This document shows positions 52,547 to 61,769 of a DNA stretch of 64,000 bases, piece after piece (position 1 is the first letter of the stretch; each line of letters opens with the position of its first letter). This stretch comes from Bog-257 sp963805985. Lineage in GTDB: Bacteria; Acidobacteriota; Terriglobia; Terriglobales; Acidobacteriaceae. The notes beneath the pieces are model-generated. The model ran no database searches. It was not told the origin of the DNA and saw nothing but the letters and a program-made list of their open reading frames with translations. The translations under genes were made by a program, and so were the position numbers. Where the stretch lies: NCBI GenBank assembly GCA_963805985.1, contig CAWDWG010000002.1, positions 1 through 64,000 of the forward strand, written 5' to 3'.

Positions 52547-53911
52547 ATGAAAGTCCTCGTTCCGCGCCATCCAGCAGTGGCCTTCTGTTGCGCGCTGCTG
52601 GTTTGGCTCTTGACGTTCGCGCCAGTATGCTCGGCCTATTCCGTCCTGACGCACGAAGAGATCATCGATCTGCTGTGGGACCAGCAGATCAAGCCTCTAT
52701 TGCTCGCCCGCTTTCCCACTGCAACTCCTGACGAACTAAAGACCGCCCACGCCTACGCGTACGGCGGCAGCGTCATTCAGGACATTGGTTACTATCCCTT
52801 CGGCAATGAAGTCTTCAGCGACCTGGCGCACTATGTGCGCACCGGCGATTTCGTTCAGGCGCTCATCAACGACTCGCAGAACATCAACGACTACGCCTTC
52901 GCACTGGGCGCGCTCTCGCATTACGTCTCGGACATCAACGGCCATCCCTACATCAACCTTTCAGTCGGAATTGATTATCCAGAACTGGCTCGCGAATATG
53001 GGCCGTCGGTTCCGTACGACGTCGATCACAAGGCGCATATCCGCACGGAATTCGGCTTTGACGTCTTGCAGGTAGCCAAAGGCCGTTATGCGCCGGAGGA
53101 CTACCACAACTTCATCGGCTTTGAAGTTGCCACGCCGCTGCTGGAACGGGCGTTCTACGAGACCTACGGCTTGAACTTGAAGGATGTGATGCCCAATGAG
53201 CAACGGGCCATCAGCACCTACCGGCGCAGCGTCAGCCAGATTATCCCGGAGATGACCAAGGTCGCGCTGCTGGTGAGGGGCGATCAGTTGAGGCGGGAAA
53301 TTCCCAACTTCAATCGCGAGCACTTTCTCTATCGGCTGTCTAAAGCGGATTACCAAAAATCATGGGGCTCAGGCTATCAGCAACCGGGCGCCGGCGCGCA
53401 CATTATGGCCGCGATGTTTAAGGTCGTCCCCAAGGTGGGGCCCTTGCGCGCGATCGACTTCAAAGAGCCGACCACGAAGACGGAGAATCTTTATTTCAAG
53501 AGCGTCGATCAGACCGCCGCTCAGTATGGCAAAGCTTTGCGCGAAGTAAAGAGCGGAGATTTGCAAACTCCGGGCATCGACCTGGACACCGGCAAACCGA
53601 CGAAGCGCGGCGAGTACCCCCTGGCCGATGTGACCTATCGTGAATTGCTGGATAAGCTCGCCGACGAGCAGTTCGCACACCTCAACGAACCGCTCCGCCA
53701 GAACATCCTGAACTTCTATGAAGGCTTTGGATTTCCCCCGGCCGGAACGCGTATCGACAAATGCGTGGTGCAGCGATGGACAAAAACGTGGGTGGAACTC
53801 ACACAGCTCCGCTCTTTTGAGATCTTGGACCAGTTCGATCAGCCGGGCAATCCCATTCCGCCGGCGATGCCCACAACTACAGCGGCTGCCTCTCTGTCCT
53901 GCGGGCAGTAG
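52547..53911 (+). CDS. Secreted zinc-dependent phospholipase C family protein
   Basis: A 454-residue protein with a signal peptide (AVAFCCALLVWLLTFAPVCSAYS). The zinc ligand pattern of the PC-PLC family (PF00882) is visible: H36 (VLTHEE), H68 and D79 (HAYAYGGSVIQDIGYYPFG), H95 (DLAHYV), H125, D129 and H133 (LSHYVSDINGHP). The C-terminal 250 residues are unlike the small Bacillus enzyme and are of unknown role. It may cleave phospholipids outside the cell, or act on another phosphoester. Confidence 0.9.
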   Translation: MKVLVPRHPAVAFCCALLVWLLTFAPVCSAYSVLTHEEIIDLLWDQQIKPLLLARFPTATPDELKTAHAYAYGGSVIQDIGYYPFGNEVFSDLAHYVRTGDFVQALINDSQNINDYAFALGALSHYVSDINGHPYINLSVGIDYPELAREYGPSVPYDVDHKAHIRTEFGFDVLQVAKGRYAPEDYHNFIGFEVATPLLERAFYETYGLNLKDVMPNEQRAISTYRRSVSQIIPEMTKVALLVRGDQLRREIPNFNREHFLYRLSKADYQKSWGSGYQQPGAGAHIMAAMFKVVPKVGPLRAIDFKEPTTKTENLYFKSVDQTAAQYGKALREVKSGDLQTPGIDLDTGKPTKRGEYPLADVTYRELLDKLADEQFAHLNEPLRQNILNFYEGFGFPPAGTRIDKCVVQRWTKTWVELTQLRSFEILDQFDQPGNPIPPAMPTTTAAASLSCGQ

Positions 53912-53967
53912 CCAATCCTCCGATTTTTCGAAACAACGCCACGCGCTGTTTCACCTTCCAAACTACT

Positions 53968-54318
53968 ATGCTGCAGTTTGTATGTGACTATTGCCGGAAC
54001 ATCAAGGAACCGTCAGAAGCCTGGATCAACGGGATGGCAGCGGAGAACGTCGGGACGCACGCCGCGCGACGCGAAGTAGTGATCGATCCAGCCTGGCGCT
54101 ATGAGCGAGCCGTGCAGACGCTCGCCGTCCATTTCTGTTGCGTCGATTGCAAGGACAGTTATCTGGCAGAACTGTTCGAACAACCCGCGGCGCTGCTCGA
54201 AGTCGAAAGCGTCAAACGCGAGCGTGCAACTGGAGGTCGCATAGTTCGCGCCAAGAAGAAGCCAATTCGTGCGGCGGTTCAGCGGCGAACAACCTCGCGG
54301 CGAAGGCCCACGCGTTAA
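53968..54318 (+). CDS. Small zinc-ribbon-like hypothetical protein
   Basis: A 116-residue protein. CDYC (residues 6-9) and CCVDC (near 57-61) are spaced like a zinc ribbon, and the tail is very basic (KKKPIRAAVQRRTTSRRRPTR). No family is recognised. A nucleic-acid-binding role would fit the composition. It lies between the phospholipase and tig genes on the same strand. Confidence 0.7.
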   Translation: MLQFVCDYCRNIKEPSEAWINGMAAENVGTHAARREVVIDPAWRYERAVQTLAVHFCCVDCKDSYLAELFEQPAALLEVESVKRERATGGRIVRAKKKPIRAAVQRRTTSRRRPTR

Positions 54319-54521
54319 CCGACAGCACTAGTCCTAACGTGGTACTTCGCCCGTTTGACCGCCTCGTAAGGCCTCTCATAAACTGAAGATAGACGTGACC
54401 CCGGAATAGTTGGCCTTTTCGGAATGAGCTCCGGGGCGCGTACTCTCCGTGTTCGCCGAATCCATGACGCCGCCTCCGGTACATGCTTGTCGGCAACCAC
54501 TAAGTTTCTGAAGGCACCTCC

Positions 54522-55829
54522 TTGACGACCGAAACAACTACGAAAGAAATCGATTCCACCGAGCCAGCCAATCCTTGCCAGCGCGAGATTGCGGTCGAGA
54601 TTCCTGCTGACGTTGTCAAAACCGAGACCGACAACCTCGTGAACCGTTACCAGAAGCTGGCGCGCATTCCCGGCTTCCGCAAAGGCAAGGTGCCGGCTTC
54701 GATCATCCGCCAGCGCTTTGCCGAAGACATCAAGAACGACGTCGTCGAGGCTCTGGTGCCGCGCTATTTCCGTGAAGAGGCGGAGAAGCAGAACCTGGCG
54801 CCCGTCTCGCAGCCGCGGGTAACTGATCTGCACGTTCAGGAAGGCGAACCCTTGCGATTCAAAGCTTCATTTGAAGTCCTGCCCGAATTCAAGCTCGCTC
54901 CCTACGATGACATTCGCGTCAGCACCATTGATACCACCGTCACCGACGAAGACGTCGAGACAGCGCTCAACAACCTGCGGGAACAGCGTGCCACGTATAG
55001 CGCGGTCGAGGACGACCGGTCACTGGCCGACGACGATTTTGCGGTAGTCAGCTTCAAGGGCACGCCGAAAGAAGGCGATGCCGAGGCCAAGCCGGTCGAG
55101 GTCGACGAGATCATGGTCGAGATCGGCGGCAAGAATACGATTCCCGAGTTCACCGAGAACCTGCGCGGCGCCAAGGCAGGCGAGACGAAAACCTTCGATG
55201 TAAAGTACGCTGACGATTTCTCCGACAAGCGGCTGGCCGGCAAGTCGATGACCTACGAAGTAAGTGTGAAGGGCATCAAGACCAAAAGCGTGCCTGAGCT
55301 CACTGACGACTTTGCCAAGGAACTGGGCGCTGAGCTCAACACGGTCGATGAGCTGCGCAATCGGCTGCGGGAAAATATGAAGGCCGAGAAGGAGCACGAA
55401 GCCGCGCACCAGGGCAAGGACAAGCTGATCGAAGAACTGGTGAACCGCAACGACTTCCCTGTTCCTGAAGCCATGTTGAACGAGCAGATTGATATTCGCC
55501 TGGAACGCGGCCTGCGGGCACTGGCTGCGCAGGGCATGCGTACCGAGGATATGAAGCGCATGGACTTCACCCGTCTGCGCACCGGACAGCGGGAAGCCGC
55601 GCTGCGCGAGGTGAAGGCTTCGCTAATCCTGGAACAGATCGCTGACCAAGAGAAGATTGAGGTCGGCGACGAGGAATTCGATCACGAGGTCGAGGCACTG
55701 GCCACGCAGTCGAAGCAGACGGTGGAACAGGTCCGCGCTCGTTTGACGCAGGATGGTGGGCTGGATAGAATTCGGCATCGCCTCCGCAACGAAAAGACAC
55801 TAGATTCTCTTTACAGCAGGTCCGCATAG
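54522..55829 (+). CDS. tig: Trigger factor
   Basis: A 435-residue ribosome-associated chaperone. The ribosome-binding signature is GFRKGKVPASIIRQRF (residues 52-67). An FKBP-type PPIase domain follows (residues about 165-250; DFAVVSFKGTPKEG), and then the C-terminal helical arms (ELTDDFAKELGAELNTVDELRNRLRENM). The start is TTG with GAAGG upstream. It is followed by clpP and clpX on the same strand, the classic order. Confidence 0.95.
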   Translation: MTTETTTKEIDSTEPANPCQREIAVEIPADVVKTETDNLVNRYQKLARIPGFRKGKVPASIIRQRFAEDIKNDVVEALVPRYFREEAEKQNLAPVSQPRVTDLHVQEGEPLRFKASFEVLPEFKLAPYDDIRVSTIDTTVTDEDVETALNNLREQRATYSAVEDDRSLADDDFAVVSFKGTPKEGDAEAKPVEVDEIMVEIGGKNTIPEFTENLRGAKAGETKTFDVKYADDFSDKRLAGKSMTYEVSVKGIKTKSVPELTDDFAKELGAELNTVDELRNRLRENMKAEKEHEAAHQGKDKLIEELVNRNDFPVPEAMLNEQIDIRLERGLRALAAQGMRTEDMKRMDFTRLRTGQREAALREVKASLILEQIADQEKIEVGDEEFDHEVEALATQSKQTVEQVRARLTQDGGLDRIRHRLRNEKTLDSLYSRSA

Positions 55830-55875
55830 GGCGGCCTGCATTCCACTTTCCCACCAGAAAAAGGAGCTGCAAACA

Positions 55876-56460
55876 ATGCTTGTGCCCATGGTGATTGAGC
55901 AGACCAGCAGGGGCGAGCGGGCTTACGATATTTATTCCCGCCTGTTACGGGACAATATTATTTTTCTCGGTACTCCTATCGACGATAACGTCGCCAACCT
56001 GATCATCGCGCAGATGCTGTTCCTGGAAGCGGAAGACCCGGAAAAGGACATTTCGCTCTACATCAATTCCCCGGGCGGCTCGATTACGGCCGGCATGGCG
56101 ATTTACGACACCATGCAGTTCATCCGGCCCGACGTCACAACCATTTGCATTGGCCAGGCGGCCAGCATGGCGGCCACGCTGCTTTCCGGCGGAGCGCCCA
56201 AGAAGCGTTTCGCGCTGCCCACCTCGCGTATTCTGATTCACCAGCCGTTGATGTCCGGCCTTTCCGGTCAGGCGACGGACATCGACATTCATGCGCGCGA
56301 AATTCTGCGCATGCGCGAGATCACGAACCAGCTGCTTTCCAAGCACAGTGGCCAGCCTTTGGAGAAAGTGGAGCGTGACGTCGAGCGCGACTTCATCATG
56401 AATGCCTTTCAGGCAAAGGAATACGGGATTGTTGACGATATTATCTTTAAGCACAAATAG
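55876..56460 (+). CDS. clpP: ATP-dependent Clp protease proteolytic subunit
   Basis: A 194-residue serine protease subunit. The catalytic triad is S97 (GQAASMAA), H122 (RILIHQP) and D171 (in the RDVERDFIMNAFQA helix). MLVPMVIEQTSRGERAYDIY at the start matches the usual short propeptide. AAGGAG nine nt upstream of the ATG is a strong ribosome site. It forms tetradecamers that ClpX (encoded next) feeds with unfolded substrates. Confidence 0.96.
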   Translation: MLVPMVIEQTSRGERAYDIYSRLLRDNIIFLGTPIDDNVANLIIAQMLFLEAEDPEKDISLYINSPGGSITAGMAIYDTMQFIRPDVTTICIGQAASMAATLLSGGAPKKRFALPTSRILIHQPLMSGLSGQATDIDIHAREILRMREITNQLLSKHSGQPLEKVERDVERDFIMNAFQAKEYGIVDDIIFKHK

Positions 56461-56728
56461 GGCGTGCTAAGGGTAACTAAGGTGAAAAAAATTCCGTAAC
56501 TGCTTCGAAAGTGGTACCGAGAATTGCACCAGCGGAGCGTTGCAAAGCGGGAAATTGTGGTTCAATAGTTTGCAACGGTGCAAAGGGGCCAAGGGCTTAG
56601 GAAGGTTGCTGGTGGCCGACAACAGCAGCTTTCCAATGGGGACAAACGCCGCTCCTCCCGGACTTGAGCCGCCGGGAAAAGCAAGGGGACAAATTCACTT
56701 TGCTGGCGCGCGCTGTTAAGGAGTTTCT

Positions 56729-58000
56729 GTGAGGACACGGACCGGTTCCGAAGAAGTACTGCGCTGCTCGTTCTGCCACAAGTCGCAAGACGCTGTCGCG
56801 AAATTAATTTCCTCTCCAACCGACTACCCCCGCGCTTACATTTGCGATGAGTGCGTGGCTGTCTGCAATTCCATTCTGGAAGACGACCGTTCTGAGACGC
56901 AGCCCAACGCGACGCCTAGCCAGCTTCCGAAGCCGGCCGAGGTGAAGGCGTTCCTGGACGAGTACGTCATCGGCCAGCAGCAGACCAAGAAGAAGCTGGC
57001 GGTTGCGGTCTACAACCACTACAAGCGCGTTTACATGAATCGCCAGCGTGGGACCGATGTTGAGCTGGCGAAGTCGAACATCATGCTGATCGGGCCCACG
57101 GGCACCGGCAAGACGCTGCTGGCGCAAACGCTGGCCAAGATGCTCGATGTCCCGTTCGCGATCGTCGATGCCACGACTCTGACCGAGGCCGGCTACGTCG
57201 GCGAAGACGTCGAGAACATCATCCTGAAGCTGCTGCAAGCTGCCGATGGCGATGTGGCGCGCGCGCAGACCGGAATCATCTACATCGACGAAGTCGACAA
57301 GATTGGCCGCAAAGACGAGAACCCGTCCATCACCCGCGATGTCTCCGGCGAGGGTGTGCAGCAGGCGCTGCTGAAGATTCTCGAAGGCACAGTCGCCAAT
57401 GTTCCTCCGCAGGGCGGCCGCAAGCATCCGCACCAGGAATTCACCCCGGTAGACACCACAAATATCCTCTTCATCTGTGGTGGCGCGTTCGTAGGACTCG
57501 AGCGCACAATCGCACGGCGACTCGGCAAGCGCTCGATGGGGTTCCGTACATCCGAGGCAAAGGAAGCCGCCTTCACCGAGAGCAACAAGCGCGATACGGA
57601 ATTGCTGGGTCAGGTCGAGCCGCAGGACCTGATCAAGTTTGGACTGATCCCGGAATTTGTCGGGCGTCTGCCGGTGGTCGGTGTGTTAGGCGACTTGGAC
57701 GAAGACGCTTTGGTGGAGATTCTCACCAAGCCGAAGAACGCGATCGTCAAGCAATATCAGCGGCTGTTTGAATTCGAAAACGTCAAGCTGCGCTTCTGCG
57801 ACGACGCCTTGCGCGCGATCTCGCGCGAGGCCATGTCCCGCAAGGTCGGTGCCCGCGGCCTGCGTATGATCTTGGAAGAACTCATGCTGGACCTGATGTA
57901 CACCCTGCCAAGCCAGAAGCGCGTGCGCGAGTGCGAAGTCACGCGTGAGATGGTAGAGAAGCGCAATGTCAGCCTGGCGCTGATGGAGAAGGCGGGATAA
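56729..58000 (+). CDS. clpX: ATP-dependent Clp protease ATP-binding subunit ClpX
   Basis: A 423-residue AAA+ unfoldase. The N-terminal zinc finger uses C13, C16, C39 and C42. Walker A is GPTGTGKT (122-129), Walker B is IIYIDEVDKIG, and the RKDENPSITRDVSGEGVQQALLKI block, the GYVGEDVE pore loop 1 and the ClpP-binding IGF-like loop region follow. GTG start with AAGGAG six nt upstream. 268 bp separate it from clpP, with no gene between; that gap may contain its own promoter. Confidence 0.96.
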   Translation: MRTRTGSEEVLRCSFCHKSQDAVAKLISSPTDYPRAYICDECVAVCNSILEDDRSETQPNATPSQLPKPAEVKAFLDEYVIGQQQTKKKLAVAVYNHYKRVYMNRQRGTDVELAKSNIMLIGPTGTGKTLLAQTLAKMLDVPFAIVDATTLTEAGYVGEDVENIILKLLQAADGDVARAQTGIIYIDEVDKIGRKDENPSITRDVSGEGVQQALLKILEGTVANVPPQGGRKHPHQEFTPVDTTNILFICGGAFVGLERTIARRLGKRSMGFRTSEAKEAAFTESNKRDTELLGQVEPQDLIKFGLIPEFVGRLPVVGVLGDLDEDALVEILTKPKNAIVKQYQRLFEFENVKLRFCDDALRAISREAMSRKVGARGLRMILEELMLDLMYTLPSQKRVRECEVTREMVEKRNVSLALMEKAG

Positions 58001-58040
58001 AAGATTCGATAGCACGAAACGTGCGGATTGAACCCAAGGA

Positions 58041-58066
58041 AAGGCGGCTAACCGGCCGCCTTTTTA
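58041..58066 (+). terminator. Rho-independent terminator after clpX
   Basis: AAGGCGGC and GCCGCCTT form an 8-bp stem with loop TAACCG, followed by TTTATT. It ends the tig-clpP-clpX cluster 40 bp past the stop. Confidence 0.85.
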
Positions 58067-58107
58067 TTGCTGGGTGCGTACGCCCGCATCCACATTGGAA
58101 GATGAAA

Positions 58108-58135
58108 GCGCGGACCGGAGGTCCGCGCTACAGGA
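58108..58135. repeat. REP-like hairpin GCGGACC-GGA-GGTCCGC
   Basis: A perfect 7-bp stem followed by GCTACAGGAAGC, one of the ones ending in GCxCTAC seen also at 44269 and 63190. Confidence 0.55.
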
Positions 58136-58163
58136 AGCTGGCTGCCAAGGTAGGCGATCTACG

Positions 58164-59108
58164 CTAGTACTCGGAGTCCGCAACCTCGGGTTCGGGCGGC
58201 TCGCCTTCGTCAGGCTCAATCCCAAATTCCTGGCGCGGCTCCTGATGCGGTGCTTCGCCATCTTTCTTCTTCAAGCGAACCACCGTGATCTTAGCGAACC
58301 CCTCTTCGAACTTCGGCGGGCGCAGCTTCTGTGCCATCCGCTGCATGACGTCCTCCGGCACGTTGCGTTCGCGCCGGTGATTGCGTTCCATGCAGACTTC
58401 AGGCGGGACATCGAAGAAAACGGCATGCACTTCGTAACCGAAGTCGTGGGCCAGCTTAATCCAGCTGCGGCGCTCGTGAGGAGAAAGGTTGGTAGCGTCG
58501 AGATAATTCGACGGCCGGCGCGCCAGCAGGCGCGCGCGCAGCATGGTGCGCAGCGTGGAGAACACCAGATCCTGGTAACGCTGTTCGGTCGCATCGTCGA
58601 ACAGCAGGATGCGGACCATGTCGCTGGACAACGGCAGAATGTTGTGGCGCTTGAACCAGGTGCTCTTACCCGATCCCGGAAGCCCAATCGACAGCACTAC
58701 GGCGCCCTTCGGCTGCTTGGCAGACGACGCGGGTGGTGCGACGGGTTCGGCAGACTCCGGCGGGACCTCAGCTTCAGCGGCTTCGCCAGTTGGACCACCC
58801 GGACCTGGGAGGGTTGGCGGCCGCGCAGCTGGCTGGCGGCTGCCGCGCCCACGACGTCCACGGCGGCGATTGCGATCGCGCCGGGCCTGTGGTGGCTGAC
58901 CTTGGCCGGCTGCGGCTTCGGCCGGCTGGCTCTCCTGCAGTTCGGCCTCGTCTGGCTGGGCCTCAAACACTGGCTGCTGATCCTCGGTCGCTCCGTACGA
59001 CGCTGGCTCGGGAAATTTCGGCTGCAACGGCGCGGGGTTTTCTTGTGCCGGCTTCTCTGCTTCCTGCGGCTTGCGCCTCCGGCTGCGGTCGCGTGTCCAT
59101 CTTCGCAT
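58164..59108 (-). CDS. P-loop kinase-like protein with disordered N-terminus
   Basis: About 314 residues. The first 125 are low-complexity, with Pro/Glu/Gln stretches and a basic RRDRNRRRGRRGRGSRQ patch, as in RNA-binding proteins. The C-terminal half is a zeta-toxin/polynucleotide-kinase-like P-loop domain: VVLSIGLPGSGKSTWFKRH, then LSSDMVRILLFDD, NYLDATNLSPHERRSW and VFFDVPPEVCMERNHRRER. This pattern matches bacterial proteins annotated as AAA or 5'-polynucleotide kinase-like ATPases. ATG 59108 is favoured; a start at 59144 is possible. Substrate unknown. Confidence 0.85.
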   Translation of the reverse strand: MRRWTRDRSRRRKPQEAEKPAQENPAPLQPKFPEPASYGATEDQQPVFEAQPDEAELQESQPAEAAAGQGQPPQARRDRNRRRGRRGRGSRQPAARPPTLPGPGGPTGEAAEAEVPPESAEPVAPPASSAKQPKGAVVLSIGLPGSGKSTWFKRHNILPLSSDMVRILLFDDATEQRYQDLVFSTLRTMLRARLLARRPSNYLDATNLSPHERRSWIKLAHDFGYEVHAVFFDVPPEVCMERNHRRERNVPEDVMQRMAQKLRPPKFEEGFAKITVVRLKKKDGEAPHQEPRQEFGIEPDEGEPPEPEVADSEY

Positions 59109-59313
59109 GTTGCTCTTGTAACATGCTTCCCTAGCCGGGAGCAATCCGCGCTATTCCCCTTTTGTGGCATCGGCGGGCGGTGATTTGTGATTCCTAACAT
59201 TGCCTCGCCTCTGTCCGGGTGCTACGATTTCCCCTTTGGCCACAGTCTCCACCCCGGTTTCGTGCGTAGCACAGCACTTTGCATTTCAAATTCGCATTTC
59301 TTAACGAGGTCCT

Positions 59314-60324
59314 ATGGCAATTAAAGTTGGCATAAACGGCTTTGGCCGCATTGGCCGCAATATTCTTCGCACCGCACTCCACGATTCTGGCCTGGAGTTT
59401 GTCGCCGTCAACGATCTCACCGATCCCAAAACTCTGGCCCATCTGCTGAAGTACGACTCCATTCTCGGTAACCTCAAGAATGAGATTTCCGCGACCGCCG
59501 ATTCCATCAGCGTCGATGGCAAGAGCATCAAAGTTTTCGCCGAGAAAGATCCCTCCAAGCTGGATTGGGAGTCCGTTGGTGCGCAGGTGGTCATCGAAGC
59601 CACCGGAAAGTTCACCAAAGCGGAATTGGCCAAGCAGCATCTGCGCGGACCGGTGAAGAAGGTCATTATTACGGCTCCCGCAACCAACGAAGACATCACC
59701 ATCGTGATGGGCGTGAACGAGGACAAGTACGATCCCGCCAAACATCACATCATCTCCAATGCGTCTTGCACGACGAACTGCCTGGGCCCAATCGCGAAGG
59801 TCATTCACGACAACTTCAAGATCGTCTGCGGCACCATGACCACCATCCACTCCTACACCAATGATCAGGTCATCCTGGATTTTCCCCACAAAGACTTACG
59901 GCGTGCCCGTGCGGCGGCACTGTCGATGATTCCTACTTCGACCGGCGCGGCGAAAGCCATCTATCTGGCGATTCCCGACCTGAAGGGTAAGCTGGACGGT
60001 TTTGCGATGCGCGTACCGACGCCCAACGTCTCGGTGGTCGACCTGGTCGTGTTTGTCGAGAAGAAGACCACGGCGGAAGAAGTGAACAACGCACTGAAGG
60101 CTGCGTCGGAGTCGGGTCCATTGAAGGGATACCTGGGATACGAAACCGCCGAGCTGGTATCGATCGACTATCGCGGCGACGATCGCTCTTCCATTGTTGA
60201 TGCGCCAATGACTCGAGTGGTGGCCGGCAACTGCGTCAAGGTGATCTCCTGGTACGACAACGAGTGGGGATACTCTTGCCGCGTGCGCGACCTGATTCAT
60301 TATCTGGCCAAGAAAGGGCTGTAA
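59314..60324 (+). CDS. gap: Glyceraldehyde-3-phosphate dehydrogenase
   Basis: A 336-residue type I GAPDH. The NAD fold reads VGINGFGRIGRNI, the active-site Cys is C152 (SNASCTTNCLGP) and the activating His is H179 (TTIHSY). The residue after the second strand (VAVNDLTD) is Asn-Asp, indicating NAD preference. GAGGT lies nine nt upstream of the ATG. It is followed by pgk after 91 bp that contain an iterated TGGTCAGTTGCCAGCT motif, which may break or modulate co-transcription. Confidence 0.96.
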   Translation: MAIKVGINGFGRIGRNILRTALHDSGLEFVAVNDLTDPKTLAHLLKYDSILGNLKNEISATADSISVDGKSIKVFAEKDPSKLDWESVGAQVVIEATGKFTKAELAKQHLRGPVKKVIITAPATNEDITIVMGVNEDKYDPAKHHIISNASCTTNCLGPIAKVIHDNFKIVCGTMTTIHSYTNDQVILDFPHKDLRRARAAALSMIPTSTGAAKAIYLAIPDLKGKLDGFAMRVPTPNVSVVDLVVFVEKKTTAEEVNNALKAASESGPLKGYLGYETAELVSIDYRGDDRSSIVDAPMTRVVAGNCVKVISWYDNEWGYSCRVRDLIHYLAKKGL

Positions 60325-60415
60325 AAGAGTTGCCAGCTGCCGGTGGTCAGTTGCCAGCTAAGGCGCTGACGCACTGGTGTATCTGGCGACTGACTACCGG
60401 CTACTGGCTACTGAT

Positions 60416-61624
60416 ATGCAAAAACTTTCCATTCGTGATCTTCCGCTCAACAACAAGCGCATCTTCATGCGTGTTGACTTCAACGTCCCCCTCGACGACG
60501 GCCGGGTTATGGACGACACGCGCATACGCGAAACCCTGCCGACCATCGAATACGCACTGCGGCATGGCGCGCGGCTCATCCTCGCTTCGCACCTGGGACG
60601 TCCCAAAGGCAAGCCCAATCCGAAGATGAGCCTCAAGCCGGTCGCTGAACGCCTGCGCGTTCTGATCGACGATGTGTTGCGACGTGGCGAGAACGTCGGC
60701 TTTTCTCCCGACTGCATTGGCGTGCAGGCCGAAGAAATGGCGGAGAAACTGGAACGCAGCCAGACGCTGCTGTTGGAGAACCTGCGCTTCCACTCCGAGG
60801 AAGAAGCCAACGATCCGAACTTCGCCAAGCATCTGGGCAAACTGTGTGATTACTACGTGAACGACGCGTTTGGATCGGCGCATCGTGCGCATGCATCGAC
60901 GGAAGGCATCACGCATTTCGTCGAGAAGAACGCTGCCGGGTTGCTGATGGAGAAGGAACTTGAGTATCTCGGCAAGGCGCTGTCGCATCCACAAAAACCG
61001 TTCGTCGCGATTCTTGGCGGCGCGAAGGTCAGCGACAAGATCGGCGTCATCAAGCACCTGATGAGCAAGGTCGATACCTTCATCATCGGCGGCGGAATGG
61101 CGTACACGTTTCTGAAGGCGCAGGGGCATGAGATCGGCAAGTCGCTGCTGGAGGCTGACAAAGTCGATCTGGCGAAACAGACGCTGGCCGAAGCCAAGGC
61201 GCGCAACATCACGTTCCTGTTACCGGTCGATCACGTTGTGGCCGACAAGCCTGAGCATGGAGCGCGCGTTCGCAACATCGGCGAAGGCGAAGCGATTCCG
61301 GCGGACATGATGGCGCTGGATATCGGCCCGAAGACGATCGAACTGTTTTCCAATGAAATTGAGGGCGCTCGGACGATCGTGTGGAACGGTCCGATGGGCG
61401 TCTTCGAAGTCGAAGCATTTGCCAAGGGGACGAAGAAGATTGCCGAGGCTGTTGCCGAGAACGGTGCGGCCGTGTCGATCATTGGCGGCGGCGATAGCGT
61501 TGCGGCAGTGAAGGCCGCAGGCGTGGCCGACAAGATCACCCACATCTCCACCGGCGGCGGAGCGTCATTGGAGTTTCTGGAGGGCAAGAAACTGCCGGGA
61601 GTGGAAGCGCTGAGCAATAAATAG
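60416..61624 (+). CDS. pgk: Phosphoglycerate kinase
   Basis: A 402-residue kinase transferring phosphate from 1,3-bisphosphoglycerate to ADP. The conserved start RIFMRVDFNVPLDDG, ILASHLGRPKG, ENLRFHSEEEANDPNFAK, NDAFGSAHRAHAS, AILGGAKVSDKIGVI, NGPMGVFE and ISTGGGASLEFLEGK are all present. ATG 60416 gives the usual N-terminus (MQKLSIRDLPLNNK); the frame opens 13 codons earlier. Confidence 0.96.
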   Translation: MQKLSIRDLPLNNKRIFMRVDFNVPLDDGRVMDDTRIRETLPTIEYALRHGARLILASHLGRPKGKPNPKMSLKPVAERLRVLIDDVLRRGENVGFSPDCIGVQAEEMAEKLERSQTLLLENLRFHSEEEANDPNFAKHLGKLCDYYVNDAFGSAHRAHASTEGITHFVEKNAAGLLMEKELEYLGKALSHPQKPFVAILGGAKVSDKIGVIKHLMSKVDTFIIGGGMAYTFLKAQGHEIGKSLLEADKVDLAKQTLAEAKARNITFLLPVDHVVADKPEHGARVRNIGEGEAIPADMMALDIGPKTIELFSNEIEGARTIVWNGPMGVFEVEAFAKGTKKIAEAVAENGAAVSIIGGGDSVAAVKAAGVADKITHISTGGGASLEFLEGKKLPGVEALSNK

Positions 61625-61654
61625 GGTTCGCTGAGTTGCTACGGGAATGATCCG

Positions 61655-61692
61655 GTGCCCCAGGTTCGCCCTTCGGTTGGGCTAACCTGGGG
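61655..61692. repeat. REP-like palindrome, CCCAGGTTCGCCC type
   Basis: GTGCCCCAGGTTCGCCC and GGGCTAACCTGGGG around TTCGGTT, a variant of the elements at 27558 and 31161. It is 16 bp before a second element of the AGGTTAGCGTCC type. Confidence 0.65.
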
Positions 61693-61707
61693 TGATTTGT
61701 TGATGGC

Positions 61708-61748
61708 CCGGTTAGCGTCCAAAGGAGAGACGCGAACCTGGCCACCGG
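61708..61748. repeat. REP-like palindrome, GGTTAGCGTCC type
   Basis: GGTTAGCGTC and GACGCGAACC flank CAAAGGAGA, then TGGCCACCGGGG. It pairs head to head with 61655-61692, in a BIME-like arrangement. Confidence 0.6.
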
Positions 61749-61769
61749 GGGCTCTGACGTTAATAGGTG

